From NCBI RefSeq assembly GCF_037975245.1, contig NC_092583.1, forward strand, positions 17,880,764-17,944,763: DNA of 64,000 bases, read 5' to 3'. Below, one piece after another: positions 45,724 to 59,765 of the stretch. The notes under the pieces were generated by a model that ran no database searches, was not told the DNA's origin, and saw nothing but the letters and a program-made list of their open reading frames with translations. The first letter of the stretch is position 1. Each line of letters opens with the position of its first letter. Source of the DNA: Apostichopus japonicus. Lineage: Eukaryota; Echinodermata; Holothuroidea; Aspidochirotida; Stichopodidae. The position numbers were made by a program, and so were the translations under genes.

Positions 45724-48700
45724 GTAACAATTCAATGAACCATTCTCTGAAGTAAATAGAGTCAAAGTTGTTATTGTAATTCAGGATGCTGAAGGCAAAC
45801 TGTCTATAATGACTGTGTTTTGCTACAGTGCAGGCTTGCTTAAATATATCCTGACCTTGGTCATATACGAATAGGACAATCTATCCAGCTTGAATAATAC
45901 CACAAGGAAACCGGCAGTTCAACTTCCAGCCGTATTTCCGCTGTCTTCCTCTCTGTAAAGCAGATCTGCCAATGGAATTCTTCATTGTTGGACTGTGACG
46001 TCAAACTAGGTTTCCTCTTTTCTGTTGGTGTGTGGGGATGAACTTCCGTAGATCTTTCTTCCGTTTATTTGATATTATGGATATGAGATGAAGAAGAATG
46101 TCTCATGTCTGTATTTATTGGGAATTAGGAAGAGCTATTCATTGGTACTTACCAGCTCATCCATCCATTCAATTGTATTCAGACTCAAAGGGAGATTTGC
46201 TCCCAACATGTTAAATTACCATTCCTTTAAAAGCACTTAAATGAAAGGAAATGTTATTTCCCTCCATCTACCACATAATAGCCTATTTACATGCTTCTCA
46301 TGATAAGCTCTTGGTATAAGCTTTTTATTATTTTTGGAGTGATGTGCAGTTGTTAATAAACCAAGTCTCATTCACTATTCCATGTGCTATAATTTGCATA
46401 TTCTCAATAATTCATGGCGTATTTCACAACAAAATGATCTATTTAGTTATAACAGGAACCTTTGGTTGACAATTAGTGTCCGAACTGTTCAGTGTTGGGT
46501 TTTCTGACCTCAGTATTTTACAAAATGATCAGATGTGTGGCACCTTTAGATTACTAATGTACTTTCATCAGTCAGTGAAAGTAGAATTCAGGTTGGTCTT
46601 ATTAAAGTGATTTAAGTTTTTGCTATTTTTTTTGGAGAGATTAAGCAATAAAGTTGTTTCATACCAAACCATATCTAATGAACCAGTGCTGTATGAGCTA
46701 AATGGAAAGGGCAAACTAATTCTTGCGTACAGTCCACATCTGTCACAAAATTGTGGTTTCCACAGAGTGAGTGTATGTGCCAGACAGACCTAAAATTAAT
46801 AAATGAGTCTTTAGGATGGGAAACTGAAGAGAGATTCCACACTATATTACAAGGCAATTTCACACAGTCTAGGTGCATGTGTCTGGCATGTAGTTTGGAT
46901 CTCACAATCATTAATATTTGGCTACAGTGGAAGTTACTGATAAAGATATCCCACTTTTACTCTAATGGTTGCCCTCCTCTAGATGTTGAGGAGAAGGGGG
47001 GGGGGTGGTGGGTTGCCTATTTAATTTTAATTTTTGTATTACCTTAACCAGTAAGAGGCTTAATTAATATGATGATTGATGGTTTTGGAAAGATAATATC
47101 ATCACAGAGTCAAATTCAATAGTCCCTGACATTATCTGTTTTTCTAATCTTAAGAATTGCTTATCATGTACTGTAGGAAGAAAGGTTGAGATATTCTGAA
47201 TAGAAAGTAAAGTTAAGTTCGATGTGAACAACGTTACGAGGCTCAGGCTCTGAATTATTGGAAGCTGCCGTAGTCATTGAACAACAGGATACTCTACACA
47301 CATAGCATCCGCTAAAGCTAAGATAGTCCTTAGTTTTGTAAATAACCATTATTTCCGACCTTCTATAGTTAGTAGTAAATAAAGGAATGGTACAGACTTT
47401 CCGCCGTCAAACAATGATAGTTGCAAAAGTTTTTGACTTCCTGTACTCGGAAGTCATTGGACAAGGGTTAATGATTAAGCTACTGCAAGTAAACCCATAT
47501 TGGAAGTGCTCCTGTTGACAGGAAGTTGTTATAAAACGATAAACTTGACAGCTTTCGACATAAGTATGATATGAATATTAGTATTTCAAACACAAGTGCA
47601 GATTCAATCAGATCTACACTGATATGCTATAGTGTTACTGAACTCTATTGGTCAATGCTGCACAATTGTTTCACGTACAGCCTGATGATGGTAACCCTCC
47701 TCTTGTCCCAGTTGTGTTAAATGGAATGTTATCTTCCTCTAGATGATGGAGATGAACAGGATAGGAAGGAATGAGAAAGAAATTGAGGAAAGACAAGGGA
47801 AAGCCAATTCTCCTTACAGTGCTACAGTATACTTATATTTACCCTACTGATACACAATAGCTGCCATATTAACTGATTTGGAAATCATAATTGAAAACGA
47901 TGTTTAATATCCTATATTCCAGAAGTGGTTAGCCCAGAAGCACATTGTAATAGTTTCTGTTATGTCATCCCTTTATATAACCTTGACAGAGTCTTATGTT
48001 GCTTTGAAAAGCAACAAAAATGAAAGCAAAAATGGGAAAAAGAAGGAGAGGAGAAGGTAGAGGAGAGAATAGGAGGATATGGGACAGGATAATATTCCAC
48101 TGATGGTACCCTTCTCAATTTACACTGTAGTCTACCACATAGTGACACTTGGTTAATGCAATCTTTCATTTCAAAATTACGCTTCTTTCATCATGAAGGA
48201 GGCAGCCATCAATTTACTTCGCTCCTCTCTTACATGTGTCACTACAGTATATAGCAATATTTAAAACTCAGCTTGGACTATCTAAGCTTTAAAAAAATGA
48301 TTCCATCATTGCTGCAGAAATGCCAGAGAAATAGCAACCTATGCAGTGTGGCTACCCCCTCAGCATCCATCTTTTGACACAGTGCCTAATGAAATGTTTG
48401 ATATCATGATTTGACGTATGATCTCTTAGGTTTATCTCCCAAACCTTTACTTCATCAAATGGATGCATCCATCATCAAGCAAGCTACTGAATGTTGTTAT
48501 GTATAACATTAAAGCATTCTGATTTGAATGTCAATGACCTTCTTTCTACCAGATGTTTATAATTATTGGTAATAATACTGAAACACAAGTGGAGCCTGAC
48601 CTCCTTTTTTGCTCCGCTGTTATCCACTAGCTAACCATAGATATGCATGTTAGGAAAGTCAGTCGCCCACTCCTTTGTGGGCCCCACCCAACCGAGAAAT

Positions 48701-51088
48701 TCAATGAAATGACTAGATGCAGGAAGCCATTAAGGAAGTACATACAAAACTTGTCAGAGATGGTTCTCCAAATGTGTCTAGATGATAAACCTTGTCTGCA
48801 TATAGTGTATTGCAATATGTGGGATATTGTCTGACATGGAATGTGTTTGTGTTGCAACAGATAGAGGCAGTGGCGGGATTACATTGGCATTTGCCCCTAA
48901 TTCCCCTGCTTTTTCCAGACCTTGAGTCGGGTTTTATCCGATTAGGTTGGTAATTTGGTTGGTTATGCTACAACATATATAGAACTCTGTGATAATTTTA
49001 TACTTATTTATGATGTCATACACAGGCTATAAGAAAGATTGAGTCATTGTGATGATATTCATTTAAATCTATAACGCACTAGTACTAGTATACTAGTACC
49101 AGTGCACATTACAGTGCCCTATAGGCTTGGACCTTTAAGATTTGCCTGCCTGGCTGTATTGAACATTGAGAGAAACACTGATAAAGACATGGAGAAGTTG
49201 TTAGCCGATCTGCCACCTACGAGAGTGTCGACTGGCACCATCCACCAAATACACAACTAGGAATGGGATGGAACCTATAATTGTTGCACGTACTACATCT
49301 AGGATCTTTTATAAAATCCAAATATTTCTCAAAGGGAAGGAGAAACCCCTTCCTCAGATCCTCCCCCCCCCCACATTCAGATATCAATTCCCACCCCTGG
49401 ACAGAGGCACTAAATTTGTTTAGTAAGTTGGTCTATAGGTGAAGCTAAGTTTAGCTAGATCTTGAATGTGAGGACAAGGGACAGTGATTTCAAGTGTACA
49501 AGTAAAAAGTAAAAACCAAATGTAGTATCATCGTTATTGTCAGACCTTGTGCACTTAATCTCACATGATTATCCCACATTTACCTTGAGGTAACCATGGT
49601 AATGACATACTATGAACGGTATATCACATCATCTTTAGCCATCCGTCTCTTCATATTACTTGATCATCCATCCTGCATCATGCTCCATCAAACACTGTAA
49701 AAACGACCTAAATCTTATCTATTGAAGTAATACCTTCTTCCCTTGATCTGTCAAGTTGTCTAGATGGTATCTGTATTCTCATTATAGGAGCTATCAGCAC
49801 ATCATGGATGGTGACATATAACACAGGTGCTCAAGGGATTGGCCAATGTCCAATTCCTTGCCTTTATATAGCATCCTTCTTTCAAAGATAAACCAGACAA
49901 TAACTGAAAGTTGAAATTAAAAGAGTTTCTTCATTCCAGTTGAAAACAGTACTTTATAGTTCTTACAGTCCACACAAGGGATAGCTAGATACTTACTAAG
50001 AGCTAATATACTTACACATTTAACAAAAGTAAAAAATGTGTTATTTCATGTGAGCATAAAATTAAATTGCCAGTTATTTTCAAATAATTAACTAAACACA
50101 TTTATACAAACAGCTGACACCTATAGCATGTTTCTCATTTATAATAGAATGCAGTGACAATTAAAATGATCTCAGTGGGCATTAGGGCCCTATATCACAA
50201 GGAGTGGATGTCATCAAGGGGGAAAATTAGAAGCAAAGATAATTCAAATGAAGTGTAATTAAATAAAATTGCTCCATTTTATTTGAAAGTTTCACCAGTA
50301 GTATTCCAGCTCAACTTACATACAACTAATCTTTTACACAGGTAGCTGTGTGGTTTATTGTTAGTGGCATCAGTCTACTATTCTAGTTGGATACATTACT
50401 TCACTTCTACATTGTTATTTAAGATACTGTGTAGACCATATCCAACCATGCATTACACATTCTATCTGTGTAGCAAGCTGTTACTACTAATACTGAGCAG
50501 GAAGGCTATGGTAAAGTGGCTACCTGCAAAGTCTTATTAGGTTAACAATAACTCACACACAACACAAAATGTGTATAAAGTGAATGGATATTTTGCAATA
50601 TATATCTTTCCCAACTTGAAGAGTTACTTGATCCTCATGTTTTGCCTACAGTTTCAAACAAAATAAATCTTTTTAATAAGCCTGACCTATACCAAATTGG
50701 TGGTACAAAGTTTATAGGTTGGATGAAATACTGCAGTGAGTAAAGTCTTCATAGGTGTTACGAGTGAGATGAAATTTGAAACTATAAAGGACAGAATTAT
50801 AACTGTATAATAAATGATACTCCAGGTGTCCTAGAAATGTGAACTGTATGTGAGATCTAACTGAAATATTCTGGCACTCTTGATGATAATGAGGCAAAAG
50901 CATTGGGAAAATTAAACTCAGGATCAGTTAATGAGTGCCAAATGGTTTCAGTAATGATGCCTTAAATTTGCCCTTTATCAGAGAATTTGATAATGTTGGA
51001 AAAGTTGACACAAACCTCTTTCAAAACTTCTCAAATCTGGCAATTGTTATACCTGCCATGTAAAAAATGCCTGATTACCATAACCATT
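45724..51088. other. No supported gene
   Basis: AT-rich. Chance frames at 46.7-47.0 and 48.6-48.8 kb show no motif or splice support. At 48868 a CAGTGGCGGGATTACA word resembles a hAT-type end, but its partner was not found. A palindromic ACTAGTACTAGTATACTAGT lies at 49079. Confidence 0.45.
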
Positions 51089-52928
51089 CATGAAACATTT
51101 GACATAACACTTCAGTCATCAGATTGGTCTATTGTTTATGCATGAAACATTGGACATAGCACTTCAGTCATCAGATTGGTCTATTGTTAATGCATGAAAC
51201 ATTGGACATAACACTTCAGTCGTCATATCTATTATTACTGCATGAAACATTTGACATAGCACTTTAGTCATCAGATTGGTCTATTGTTAATGCATGAAAC
51301 ATTGGACATAACACTTCAGTCATCACATCTATTGTTAATGCATGAAACATTGGACATAACACTTCAGTCATCAGATTGGTCTATTGTTACTGCATGAAAC
51401 ATTGGACATAACACTTCAGTCATCATATCTATTGTTAATGCATGAAACATTGGACATAACACTTCAGTCATCAGATTGGTCTATTGTTACTGCATGAAAC
51501 ATTGGACATAACACTTCAGTCATCAGATTGGTCTATTGTTACTGCATGAAACATTGGACATAACACTTCAGTCATCATATCTATTGTTAATGCATGAAAC
51601 ATTGGACATAACACTTCAGTCATCATATCTATTGTTACTGCATGAAACATTGGACATAACACTTCAGTCATCACATCTATTGTTAATGCATGAAACATTG
51701 GACATAACACTTCAGTCATCAGATTGGTCTATTGTTTATGCATGAAACATTGGACATAACACTTCAGCCATCATATCTATTGTTACTGCATGAAACATTG
51801 GACATAACACTTCAGTCATCAGATTGGTCTATTGTTTATGCATGAAACATTGGACATAACACTTCAGTCATCATATCTATTGTTACTGCATGAAACATTG
51901 GACATAACACTTCAGTCATCATATCTATTGTTACTGCATGAAACATTGGACATAACACTTCAGTCATCACATCTATTGTTAATGCATGAAACATTGGACA
52001 TAACACTTCAGTCATCAGATTGGTCTATTGTTTATGCATGAAACATTGGACATAACACTTCAGTCATCATATCTATTGTTACTGCATGAAACATTGGACA
52101 TAACACTTCAGTCATCACATCTATTGTTACTGCATGAAACATTGGACATAACACTTCAGTCATCATATCTATTGTTAATGCATGAAACATTGGACATAAC
52201 ACTTCAGTCATCAGATTGGTCTATTGTTAATGCATGAAACATTGGACATAACACTTCAGTCATCACATCTATTGTTACTGCATGAAACATTGGACATAGC
52301 ACTTCAGTCATCATATCTATTGTTAATGCATGAAACATTGGACATAACACTTCAGTCATCACATCTATTGTTACTGCATGAAACATTGGACATAACACTT
52401 CAGTCATCAGATTGGTCTATTGTTACTGCATGAAACATTGGACATAACACTTCAGTCATCAGATTGGTCTATTGTTAATGCATGAAACATTGGACATAAC
52501 ACTTCAGTCATCAGATTGGTCTATTGTTAATGCATGAAACATTGGACATAACACTTCAGTCATCATATCTATTGTTACTGCATGAAACATTGGACATAAC
52601 ACTTCAGTCATCAGATTGGTCTATTGTTAATGCATGAAACATTGGACATAACACTTCAGTCATCATATCTATTGTTAATGCATGAAACATTGGACATAAC
52701 ACTTCAGTCATCAGATTGGTCTATTGTTAATGCATGAAACATTGGACATTACACTTCAGTCATCATATCTATTGTTACTGCATGAAACATTGGACATAAC
52801 ACTTCAGTCATCAGATTGGTCTATTGTTTATGCATGAAACATTGGACATAACACTTCAGTCATCACATCTATTGTTACTGCATGAAACATTGGATATAAC
52901 ACTTCAGTCATCATATCTATTGTTACTG
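51089..52928 (+). repeat. Minisatellite with 48/52-bp units (37 copies), tetrameric higher-order repeat
   Basis: Counting from each CATGAAAC gives 37 units: 21 of 48 bp (ending CATCAYATCTATTGTTAMTG) and 16 of 52 bp (ending CATCAGATTGGTCTATTGTT plus TATG, AATG or ACTG); 21x48 + 16x52 = 1840, exactly the array length. Units are otherwise nearly identical. The order short-short-short-long (196 bp) occurs at 51545-51740 and then three times consecutively at 51841-52428, a higher-order repeat. Short units preserve reading frame and long units shift it, so the 69-residue repeats in translation are artefacts. Confidence 0.97.
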
Positions 52929-55900
52929 CATATTGTAAGGAAGACAAACCATCTCAGCAATCATTTCCTTCAAGATGTGTCTCTCATTAATATCAGAAAG
53001 CATAAAAAAAAATGGAGGAGATTGAAGTTTGACAAAAGATAAAGCAATCTTCCTAATTGTTGGCCATACTTTGAATTTAATGCATGATTAAATACTGTTA
53101 CACCTTTGTCTCTACACCTTTGTCTCTTAATTACATTTGCACTAATTCCGATATATCGAATCATGAAATTTTATGCTCCAATTGAGATGGTCACTTTAGC
53201 CATCAAACCAATGAAACCAATGATCTGTATAGTCTTGAAAAAGTAATCGTTATGTAGTTCTAGAGAGACTTTCAACAAAGCTTGTATTTAATATTTAACT
53301 TGGTAGTTGTTAAAGTGGTCATGACCGAGACTGATTGCCATCTAGAGACCATAGTTTTTAAAAGGTGGAGGTGTTCAGGAACATGAAATACTCATCACAA
53401 CAAACAATATACTGTATATATCCTGTAAGTTTTTTCCCCTAATATTTAAATTTATTGTGTACATGTAGTCCTTGGTTGTTAACTGGGTATTATTTCAGAT
53501 GCTTCTGCCTGAACTCCATAAATATCAATTCCTTTCAATCCCAACACACCCTACTGTATTGTGACTAATCAGACCTGTGTCAGTTGTTCATTGATGCAGA
53601 TGATCTTTAATGAAAATATAAAGTACTGGTTGCTTGTTTTGTGAATACAGAACCCAACAGTAAAGAATAACAGAATTATCCAAGTTACCTGTTCCCGACT
53701 TACCTGTCTCCCCACAACCTTAGCACTCCCGTTCTAACATGCCTAGAATTATCCAGTCCAATTCTGTTATGATTTCTTCAAGTATATGCAGTTGCTTGAT
53801 ATATTTACTTCGCTCCTCACTTACCTGTCTCCCCACAACCTTAGCACTTTGATCTACCATGCCTAGAATGAACTAGTAACCTTTTAATACTCTGCACCCT
53901 CTATGACCGGCTCTTCGGGTCAATGCCCTTCCTTCTCATTCTACCATCCAAAGTGCGTGCAGCATCGTGCATTTTGTTGTCCGGATTTCCTATGTTTCAG
54001 CATTCCTTACATAGTAGTATGGTTGTTGATTACACATGTGGCATAAAGATTACTGTTGTCATTGGTTTTAAAATTCCGAAATATTTTTAGAAACTTGTTC
54101 GACACAGGAAGTTACCAGAGAGTTGAATAATGCTACTCATGTCCTCTTCATATTTGGTTTTGCTGTTTTTGCAATAAAGGGAAGTTAATTACAGCAAGTA
54201 TGATTCTTTTTTCAACAGTCTGGAGGTGTTTTAGGAGAATGTTATTGGTTTGGTTACATCAGGAAACTTATAACAAGATAGCAGATATAAAAGAAGAAAT
54301 ATAAGTTCTGAATAGACTATACAAATATTTGTTAGCTTATTGAAGCTTTCGTTAACACAAACAAGGTAGCTAGCCTAATGCGGGCAAATCATAGGTACAT
54401 TATTTATAGCCTGTAGTACATACCATTATTGTACTCAGGATTAATGTTAGTTGGTGTATTAGATGCTTTTGAAATGAATCAATCATGGCAAATGCAAGGC
54501 GTATAAATAAAATAAATAATGGACTAGACTTTAATACGTTAAATAGTCCTAAGGCATTAGGCCTTCCATATAATGCAAGGTATGTTCCAAAAGTGTTGCT
54601 ACCTATTCTCAAACTTTCAGTTTAACGTGTTGACCAATCAGTTTGTGAGTATTTTCTACATTTGTAGACTATATGGTTTGGGGATTGTCAATTACAAATA
54701 TCTAAACCAGCCAAGTTGTAGTATAAAAGTTGAACAGAGTTCAGATAGTTACACAGGTTAGATTTCCTTTGGTTCATTGTCACTGAGCATGACATTGCAC
54801 TGCATGACGACAAAGTATTTACCTGACAAAAGGACTTATGGAACAGGATATCCTGTCAGGCTAAGAAAATACCATTATAGAACTCTGTAATTGGATTTGA
54901 ATACAGTAGACAATATACCAAGGCTTGAGGTTTGACTTTGACACCTGACATTGGAAGTTGTATGTATGTTTTTGGGGAAAACTCTTGTTTTGGTAAATTG
55001 TCAAGCAGAAGACACCCTGACATAATTGTGATCCTAATCCTCAAAGATTAGTCTCATCCCTTGTTTGAACATCAAATTTAAATGGTTCTGAAAAATGCTT
55101 TATGTGATTTAATCATAACTACACTGCAAACTAAACCCAAAACTAAGTATTACGTTTTATAGGGTGGGGGTTGGTAAGGGGGGGGGGTTGGTAAGGGGGG
55201 GGTTGATAAGGGGGGGATGGGAAAGGTGGTTGTCAATCAAAATTTATGCCATTTATTATTGTAGTTTTTTCCTTTTATAACTGTTCATCAGTTTTCACAA
55301 TGGGAGCTTCAAGGTGTCAAAAGGTTATCTCAATATGGTCTCAAAATTGGCATTATTCTCTGTGATTTATACCAGATGACTTTGGGTTTGGCTGTAAGTT
55401 GTGAAAATATTTCACAGTGTATAAATAATGTCATGCAACTTTCAATTGTTGGTGGCAGAGCTGATTTGCGGTAATGCAAATTTCACACAACCAGTAGTGT
55501 TGCAACATGAATCCCAGTATCATAACTACTACCGGGATTTTCCTCAACATTTCATCAATTGTTCAAAGCACTTAATTACGAGACTGTCAATGTCATTCAT
55601 TCAATGGCATAGCCTAACTATATACTCTTACACGCACGGTTATCAAAAAAGACAGATCCAAAATAACATGCTACCCTTGGGTCTTTATTTTATAACATAC
55701 ACTGTCAGAAAGAAAAGCACAAACCTTGGATAAAGGCAACCCACACCATCCTTCATTCATACCCGACAAAGGATATTACATTAACATTAACATGGATAAC
55801 ACCTGTATCCGTCGGAAACAGAAAATGGGGATTCCCCACTTCCATGATATTGGAATTGGGCAACCCTTCAAGTTCACAAGTTCACACTCAAAAGTTTTAT

Positions 55901-57440
55901 ATAATCAACAAGTCACCACGATGTTGGAACCTCAGACAAGAATAATGTAACAGTAAATACGGGATTATAAACTACATACATGAGAATAGTACAAATTATT
56001 TACATCCTTTATCGGCTGTTGTTTTCTCCAGAAAATGTACTTTCAATAAATACAATATCTATCTTTCCTACAAAAAGTTCTTAAAAATTAAACAAGTAGC
56101 CAAAGATAACTATAAATGACATCATGGAACCCTCCGCAATAATAATGGAATCCATTCCATTATAGCATCAAATCTAAAGTAGTTTTTGTTTGATTTGGGA
56201 ATGATAAAATTAGTTTTTTTCACCCTAAGATTTCTTGAAACTTATCTACTTTTCCAAAAGAGACTTCTTTCAGTCACGCCCATGTTTGACTATATAAGGT
56301 ATGAAAACACTGTTTGTGTTAAATTGCTGATAAATATTCATATCATGCACTGGAAACTTTCCATTGATTTAAATTATAGGTCTATGCTAGTACTAAGTTG
56401 ATAAGTATGTTATTCAAAATAAGAACACAGACACCAAAAATAATGTGCTTTCTTTTCTTCATTTCAAATAGTAACATGTAGTTGTTTTTATTATGTCTGG
56501 GATTCCCAGGAATGATACCGCCACCAATGTAATAAGTGGTTGTTTTCCCACTCCCGGTAGTATTTACACATTGCACTGTGATCAGGACTAGTCAATACTG
56601 GGATCTGGATACAGGGATTCACTTGACTACCAGGATCCCGCACAACGCTACTCAAAATTAATAATTGAAAATGTCCATTTCTTCATACATCTGTGTGTCT
56701 ACATTTCACCTAGGAAGACTTCCTGAATATTGAAACATTTTGCAATTATATATACTAGTGAATTAATTGGTTGATACCCACAAGTGAGTGCTCAAAAAAG
56801 AGATGAACATCTCTGATCTTTTCTGGTTCTCACTTAAATCTTGGAACAAATTTTACTCACTTGCTCTACATAAGTCATATATGTAGAATTTTGAGCAAAT
56901 TACATGGCAAGGAATCACAGAGCCAACTGGCTTTCTGGTTCTTTCAAGCTGTCTGCAGTATTGGTTAAACTATATAGTAGGTTATTGTGCTTATACCATG
57001 GATACTTCTAATTGACATGGGTAGTCATAAGTTTATGAACAGACAGTTTTGTAATTAAGATGAGGTGAATCCTCTAGGGAACCAGCCTCATCGCATACTA
57101 TATTATTGGAGTACAGTAATATCAAGCGAGCAATGGAAGTTAGTCTCAACTGGTCTTGCTACATCTACCAATATCGCAAGTTACCTGATGAAGTTCAACA
57201 AAGAGCTATGTTTATAACTATAGAATCTATGGAACTTTACCAATGTAATAGATTTGAAAAAAAAAAACCTTTATATATGTAGGACTTTCTGAATAACCTT
57301 CAAATCATTCACTTCTTGCCAATTAAAGCAAAAAGTCCATATCTGAATTCTTATAAACATATCCCTATATTAAACCATTCTTTGCACTTGAATTGGCACA
57401 CTGGCACTTAGTGAGTACTGTCAGTTATAAGACTCTTAGT
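52929..57440. other. No supported gene
   Basis: AT-rich. Contains a two-copy repeat 121 bp apart (ACTTACCTGTCTCCCCACAA at 53698 and 53819) and a G-run cluster at 55160-55217. Open frames at 55.4-55.95 kb have no motif. Confidence 0.45.
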
Positions 57441-57444
57441 TATA

Positions 57445-59353
57445 TGGTCAATTCCACGGTGACTCGCATGACATTTTTACTAAAATTCCTCTCTATTTGA
57501 TATCATTAAACAAATAAAGAAATTACCTGGGAGAAAAGCATTCATGTAGTCAGTGAAGGTACGCCTTAATGCTTACAACAGTATAGAAAAAATATTTATA
57601 CCTCAAGTATTGGGGGTGAAATTGGTGAAAAACTACACGTGACTCGCGTGACAGTTTCTATTAGCAAAAATCAGAATGCACATACAAATGTTCGATTTCT
57701 TATGTCTTATTAAAATGTTTCCAATAACTTTTAATAATCATACCAAAGTTGAAAAACACCTCTACCTCAATTGCTATGCAACTTTGAAAAATGTTGTAAT
57801 GCAAGAAAATAACGATGAAGATGTATTGTGACTCGCGTGACAAGAAAACGTGACTCGCGTGACTAGTTCACTTTTCGGATAGTTCTAGACCAAATGCAGT
57901 AGTGAATCGAAGGTATAGATCTTGCATAGTGAAATATAACATTCATTGGTCTAGAAAGTGTCCAAAAGGTACTTCCCTTGGGAATGTCCAGATGATATTA
58001 ATGTCCCCGAGTTACCCTCATGACTGCAGACAGTAGGTGATATACTGTATGGGTAGCACAGTTGTTCAGGCAAAATATTTTGTCAATTCATATTTATAAC
58101 AATATTTAGTCTGTTGAAGTCACTCATGAAAGTTATAGAAGATACATCTGTCAGAATGTGATTCAAATTACCATTCTCATTTGTCATACTTGAATAAACC
58201 AAAAGTGTAATATTTGAGAAGATACATTCGCTCATAGGATTATGGGAATGATTGAGCAGTTAAAACCTTAAGGTTGTCAAGTCATAGAACATGGCATTGC
58301 CAGATACTAATATAGATTATGTTTTGGTATATTAAGTTGCCTAATTAAAGGGGAATGCATATATGATATCTTTAATCAGTGATTCATTCATCAAACTATA
58401 ACATCCCTGTAATTTTCACATAGTAAATAGGTAGAAACACTATCTTGAATTGACGTGACTCGCGTGACGTGACTCGCGTGACATTCGTAAAGGGTGATTT
58501 TCTGCAAAATTTGAATATCTTCTGAAAAGGAAACTTCAGTAATCCTTTTGGTATCTATGTGAAGACTCGATATTCATTATTTGGAGTTAAACTATTGTGC
58601 AGGCAAAGAGAAAAAAACAAAAACAGTCAAATTTGTGACTCGCATGTCAGTAAATGGAGGGTGTTTTCAATTCACCACTGTTGTCTAATGCCTTGATGTC
58701 GAAAAAAAATTAAAGCTATAAAGTGAGAACTATGCTATAGCAAATATAATTAGTCCAACACACAGTAAATAGGTAGAAACACTGTCTTGAATTGACGTGA
58801 CTCGCGTGACGTGACTCGCGTGACATTCGTAAAGGGTGATTTTCTGCAAAATTTGAATATCTTCTGAAAAGGAAAATTCAGTAATCCTTTTGGTATCTAT
58901 GTGAAGACTTGATATTCATTATTTGGAGTAAAACTATTGTGCAGGCAAAGAGAAAAAAAACAAAAACAATAAATTTTGTGACTCGCGTGACAGTAAATCG
59001 AGGGTGTTTTCAATTCACCACTGTTGTCTAATGCCTTTATGTCGAAAAAAAATTGAAGCTATTATGTGAGCACTATGCTATAGCAAATATGATAAGTCCA
59101 AAAAACTGATGATATCTTTGAGTACTATGTACAAATCTGCACAAAATGAAATTTCACTGTATTTTTCATATTTTAGTTACTACAGGAACCATTTGTTATT
59201 ACCGACCCCATAATCAAACAAATGATTTTTCGGGGGTGAAAAAAATATTTTTAGTAACTACAAGTATTCTATTTATTGGAAACTTATACAATTTTAATGT
59301 ACAATGATTTTAAATTTTTTGGTATGATGTTGACCTTATCATGGAATTGACCA
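57445..59353. mobile_element. Putative 1.9-kb non-autonomous DNA transposon with GTGACTCGCGTGAC array
   Basis: The left end (57445) is TGGTCAATTCCACG and the complement of the right end (59353) is TGGTCAATTCCATG, 13 of 14 matching. TATA follows on both outer sides (57441-57444, 59354-59357), a possible 4-bp duplication, although TATA is palindromic and a TA duplication with longer ends is also possible. Inside are ten copies of GTGACTCGCGTGAC or a near match, all in the same orientation: 57459, 57639, 57828, 57850, 58455, 58469, 58635, 58797, 58811 and 58978. A 342-bp internal tandem duplication (58422-58763 and 58764 onward) explains the last six. No transposase ORF. Superfamily not assignable. 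Confidence 0.7.
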
Positions 59354-59460
59354 TATATGGATATTTTTGTTAATATTGATACTGAAGACCAACATTGTGC
59401 CTGTTGTTGTTAGTTAAGCTCCTATGTCTGTTGTTGATTAAGATTCTGTGTCTTATAATA

Positions 59461-59765
59461 ATAATATTTAATTTTAATATAGCGCTTTACACCAGCGATA
59501 GTTCTCAAAGCACTTTACAGACGTTATATTACCCCTGGTCAATGATAACCTGTCCCAGAGACAAACCATCCAGTCGGCAGCAGTTATATACTGCGCCCAA
59601 TGACAAGTTCTGTACCTCACAGGTACCCATTTAACCCCTGGGTGGAGAGAGGCAAGTGAGATAAAGAATCTTGCCCAAGGACACAATGTAATGAACTAGG
59701 CAGGAATCGAACCAGCAATCCTTGGATCACGAGTCCGAAGCCTTAGCCAATTGGCCACCAAGCTC
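59461..59765 (-). mobile_element. tRNA-derived SINE (reverse orientation)
   Basis: On the minus strand the head has an A box (TGGCCAATTGG, 59747-59757) and a B box (GGTTCGATTC, 59704-59713) at tRNA spacing, i.e. an RNA polymerase III internal promoter. The body contains TTGTGTCCTTGGGCAAGATT, then CCACCCAGGGG and AAATGGGTACC, a block shared by widespread marine-invertebrate SINEs. The 3' end is GCGCTATATTAAA plus an AT-rich tail. It appears full length. It is inserted in a degenerate array of about 30-bp TGTGTCTGTTGTTGATTAAG-like units visible on both sides. Confidence 0.85.

Noticed and set aside
48866-48910. hAT-type end CAGTGGCGGGATTACA
   Set aside because: No inverted partner or target duplication found nearby.
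51100-52900. CTGATGA words on the minus strand of the 52-bp units as possible hammerheads
   Set aside because: No GAAA follows at the required distance on the same strand.
51516-53042. Repeated 69-residue open frames (HETLDITLQSS repeats) on both strands
   Set aside because: They follow from the 48-bp unit being a multiple of three; the 52-bp units break the frame, and both strands are equally open.
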